Shown here piece by piece: positions 62,361 through 64,000 of a stretch of 64,000 nt of DNA; position 1 is the stretch's first letter, and each line of letters begins with the position of its first letter. Position numbers and translations under genes: made by a program. The notes beneath the pieces were generated by a model. It was not told the DNA's origin. It made no database searches and was given only the letters and a program-made list of their open reading frames with translations. Origin of the DNA: Caryophanales bacterium (GTDB lineage: Bacteria; Bacillota; Bacilli; CAJFEE01). The DNA lies in contig JAQSYP010000004.1 in the NCBI GenBank assembly GCA_029256085.1, positions 172,414 to 236,413 on the forward strand, in the 5' to 3' direction.

Positions 62361-63140
62361 ATGGAAAATAACTCTTTAACAGAACAACAACTTAATGAAA
62401 TGGCAAGTAACCTTCATAATTTTGTTGACTTCGGTCTTAAAATTTTGGAGGAAATTATTAATAAACCAACTTTCTATACACCTTTAATTACAAACTTTAA
62501 TCACTTCCTAGACTTTTTAGACGCAGTAGCCATAATGATTGAGAAGGGTAGTTCATATCCTGTTGAACTTTTGCTTAGAAATTTATTTGAAACAAATCTG
62601 ACAATTGATTTTATCGTTTCCGAAAATACGAACGATAAGATAAAGGCTTACGAAATTGCTCAAATATTAGAGAAAATTGACATGCTTAAGCAAAAGGGAA
62701 AGTTTTGTAATGAAGACAAAGCAGACTCACTTTTAAACATTGAAGACCTAAATAATATATATTGTTCTTTGTCACTTCAAGATTCAATTGATAAACTAGA
62801 AGCAGTACTTAAATTAGATGAATACAGTGATTTAGCTTTAGTGCTAAAGAAGCAATCTTCAACAAAGTGGTACAGGTCATTTGGACCACGTAATTTAAAA
62901 GAAATGGCTTCATTACTTAATAAGAGTGCTTTTTATGAGATATATTATCATGAATTTTCCCAAACCGTTCATTCTAAAGGATCTTTAAGTAGAATCAAGT
63001 TATCTGATAACGGTGAGCTAGTTTTATCTTCTTTAAGAGATAGTACAAATATAGATATTTATTATAAATTAACAACCCAATTAGCAGTAGATACATTTGC
63101 GATACTAATAAAATTTTATGAATTAGATTTTGAATGTTAA
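62361..63140 (+). CDS. DUF5677 domain protein (259 aa)
   Basis: A helical soluble protein with the DUF5677 pattern: SSYPVELLLRNLFETNLTIDFI in the first half, then YRSFGPRNLKEMA and YYHEFSQTVHSKGSLSR near residue 200. The conserved R..E and H..H residues might form a site, as in HEPN-like folds, but this is inference. No toxin or antitoxin partner is adjacent. The stop codon (63138-63140) abuts a dispersed repeat. Function unknown. Confidence 0.65.
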   Translation: MENNSLTEQQLNEMASNLHNFVDFGLKILEEIINKPTFYTPLITNFNHFLDFLDAVAIMIEKGSSYPVELLLRNLFETNLTIDFIVSENTNDKIKAYEIAQILEKIDMLKQKGKFCNEDKADSLLNIEDLNNIYCSLSLQDSIDKLEAVLKLDEYSDLALVLKKQSSTKWYRSFGPRNLKEMASLLNKSAFYEIYYHEFSQTVHSKGSLSRIKLSDNGELVLSSLRDSTNIDIYYKLTTQLAVDTFAILIKFYELDFEC

Positions 63141-63229
63141 AGAAAACTTGGCGACGGCAGAGCCATAGTTGCACTTATGCGTTAGGAAAGTATGAACTGC
63201 GCAGATGTTTGTACTTTCCTATTAGCTAA
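63139..63229 (+). repeat. Dispersed structured repeat, copy B
   Basis: Inverted copy of 42993-43103. Shared blocks include AAAGAAAACT, GGCGACG-CAGAGCC, TAGTTGCACTTATGCG and the hairpin AGGAAAGTA...TACTTTCCT. The hairpin loop differs and the CTCGGC hairpin of copy A is absent. It sits between the DUF5677 gene and the cotJ operon. Confidence 0.75.
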
Positions 63230-63235
63230 ATGAAA

Positions 63236-63288
63236 AACGTTATAAATTAATTAATTCCGATATGGAATTATTATTTATAACGTTTTTT
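63236..63288 (+). terminator. Terminator before cotJ
   Basis: AACGTTATAAAT pairs with ATTTATAACGTT, with an inner TAATTCC/GGAATTA stem, then T6. Confidence 0.88.
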
Positions 63289-63371
63289 CTTGTCCTACAT
63301 AATTTTAGTAATATAGACAAACTTTGACTTAATATGTTAGAAAGTAGAATAATTTTGAGGAGGTGCAGTAA

Positions 63372-63605
63372 GTGACTCAACCACATGAAAGATTGCAAAA
63401 TACACCAATGAAGGCTTATAAAGTGTTTCATGCACCAACCGATCCATGCCCACCTATTGGTGTGAAATTTTATTCGACACCACCAAATCTATATGTAGGT
63501 TTTCAACCGTACAATTTAGAGCAGTTTGCACCAAAAGAGGCACTTAGAAAAGGGACTTTGTGGCCTGTATTTTACGACTTTTACGATAACCCTTACAAAA
63601 AATAA
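63372..63605 (+). CDS. cotJA: Spore coat protein CotJA
   Basis: A 77-residue protein with the CotJA pattern: [40 protein letters not shown]-type sequence and the end [13 protein letters not shown]. The cotJ operon is made in the mother cell under sigma E in B. subtilis. GTG 63372 follows GAGGAGGTG. cotJB starts 15 bases downstream. Confidence 0.95.
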   Translation: MTQPHERLQNTPMKAYKVFHAPTDPCPPIGVKFYSTPPNLYVGFQPYNLEQFAPKEALRKGTLWPVFYDFYDNPYKK

Positions 63606-63619
63606 GGGAGGGAGAACCT

Positions 63620-63877
63620 TTGGAACTAACTCAGGAGTATTACAGTTTACTTGAAGATATTCAAGCAGTTGATTTCGTGCTAGTTGAATTAACACTTTAC
63701 CTAGATACTCACCCAGGTGATGTTAATGCTTTAGCACAATTTAATCAATATGCAGCTTACAGTAAACAATTAAAAGCAAGATACGAGTCTTTATATGGCC
63801 CCCTTCTTCAGTACGGAAATAGCTTAGGAGGGGAATCATGGGATTGGTGTAAAGCACCTTGGCCATGGCAAGTCTAG
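63620..63877 (+). CDS. cotJB: Spore coat protein CotJB
   Basis: An 85-residue protein; [28 protein letters not shown] near the start and [26 protein letters not shown]-type ending are diagnostic. TTG start behind GGGAGGGAG. Middle gene of cotJABC. Confidence 0.95.
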   Translation: MELTQEYYSLLEDIQAVDFVLVELTLYLDTHPGDVNALAQFNQYAAYSKQLKARYESLYGPLLQYGNSLGGESWDWCKAPWPWQV

Positions 63878-63895
63878 AAAAGAAAGGAGATTAAC

Positions 63896-64000
63896 ATGTG
63901 GATTTATGAGAAGAAACTACAGTATCCCGTTCGAGTAAGCACATGTAATCCATACCTTGCAAAACTTCTTGTTGAACAATATGGTGGAGCAGATGGTGAA
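63896..64000 (+). CDS. cotJC: Spore coat protein CotJC, manganese-catalase-like (partial)
   Basis: The first 35 residues only (MWIYEKKLQYPVRVSTCNPY, then AKLLVEQYGGADGE); the gene runs off the window. The sequence is the start of CotJC, a coat protein of the di-manganese catalase family. AAAGGAG precedes ATG 63896. Confidence 0.93.
   Translation, partial: MWIYEKKLQYPVRVSTCNPYLAKLLVEQYGGADGE

Overview
The window reads as chromosome of an endospore-forming, AT-rich member of the Bacillaceae. The sequence evidence is spore and sporulation genes (cotJA-cotJB-cotJC, spo0M, a yjcZ-type peptide, a RacA-like protein), Bacillus-specific small families (ypeQ, ypzA, ypmP, yozD, yozE), strong Gram-positive ribosome binding sites, frequent TTG and GTG starts, and hairpin-plus-T terminators after nearly every transcription unit. 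I saw no rRNA, tRNA or CRISPR. The exact genus cannot be fixed by reading alone.

Layout. 1-10.4 kb is a core backbone: the end of a DinG-type helicase, ypeP-ypeQ-ypzA-cspD, fhs, a DEAD-box helicase, ypgQ, ssbB, ypiP, thyA-dfrA and a PlsC acyltransferase. 10.4-23.1 kb is a hydrogen-oxidation block: tatA, tatC, a decayed ISL3 insertion sequence, then a complete [NiFe] hydrogenase operon. It holds the small subunit, large subunit, cytochrome b, protease, an unknown zinc-ribbon protein, and hypA, B, F, C, D and E. The small subunit has a twin-arginine signal, so the neighbouring Tat genes fit as its exporter. A near-perfect CcpA cre site precedes the operon, and a terminator-like hairpin splits structural from maturation genes. 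23.1-25.1 kb returns to backbone (ypmP, degV, ypmQ/sco).

25.2-58.8 kb is a mixed region. It contains asnB, a C39 peptidase, a polar amino-acid ABC transporter, a two-gene McrBC-like restriction module (AAA+ NTPase plus DUF2357/PD-(D/E)XK nuclease), and the liv branched-chain amino-acid transporter. It continues with a RacA-like gene, a TPP riboswitch with thiXYZ, an orphan histidine kinase, a DUF4397 protein, a yjcZ-type peptide, a COG2509 flavoprotein, yozE-yodN-yozD, spo0M, a yodM-like phosphatase, a CDF metal exporter, a YkvI-type transporter, uppP, an OppA-type lipoprotein, a DUF456 protein, argF, and a guanine riboswitch with xpt-pbuX. 58.9-64 kb has ypmR, an ABC-2 exporter, a thiamine-binding YqgV-like protein, a zinc ribbon, a DUF5677 protein and the start of the cotJ operon.

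The most interesting items are the McrBC-like pair, the hydrogenase block with its unrecognised zinc-ribbon gene and its regulatory layout, two families of dispersed structured repeats (one present as an inverted pair 20 kb apart), the ISL3 remnant inserted in the tatC terminator, and a probable ATT start codon in ypeP.
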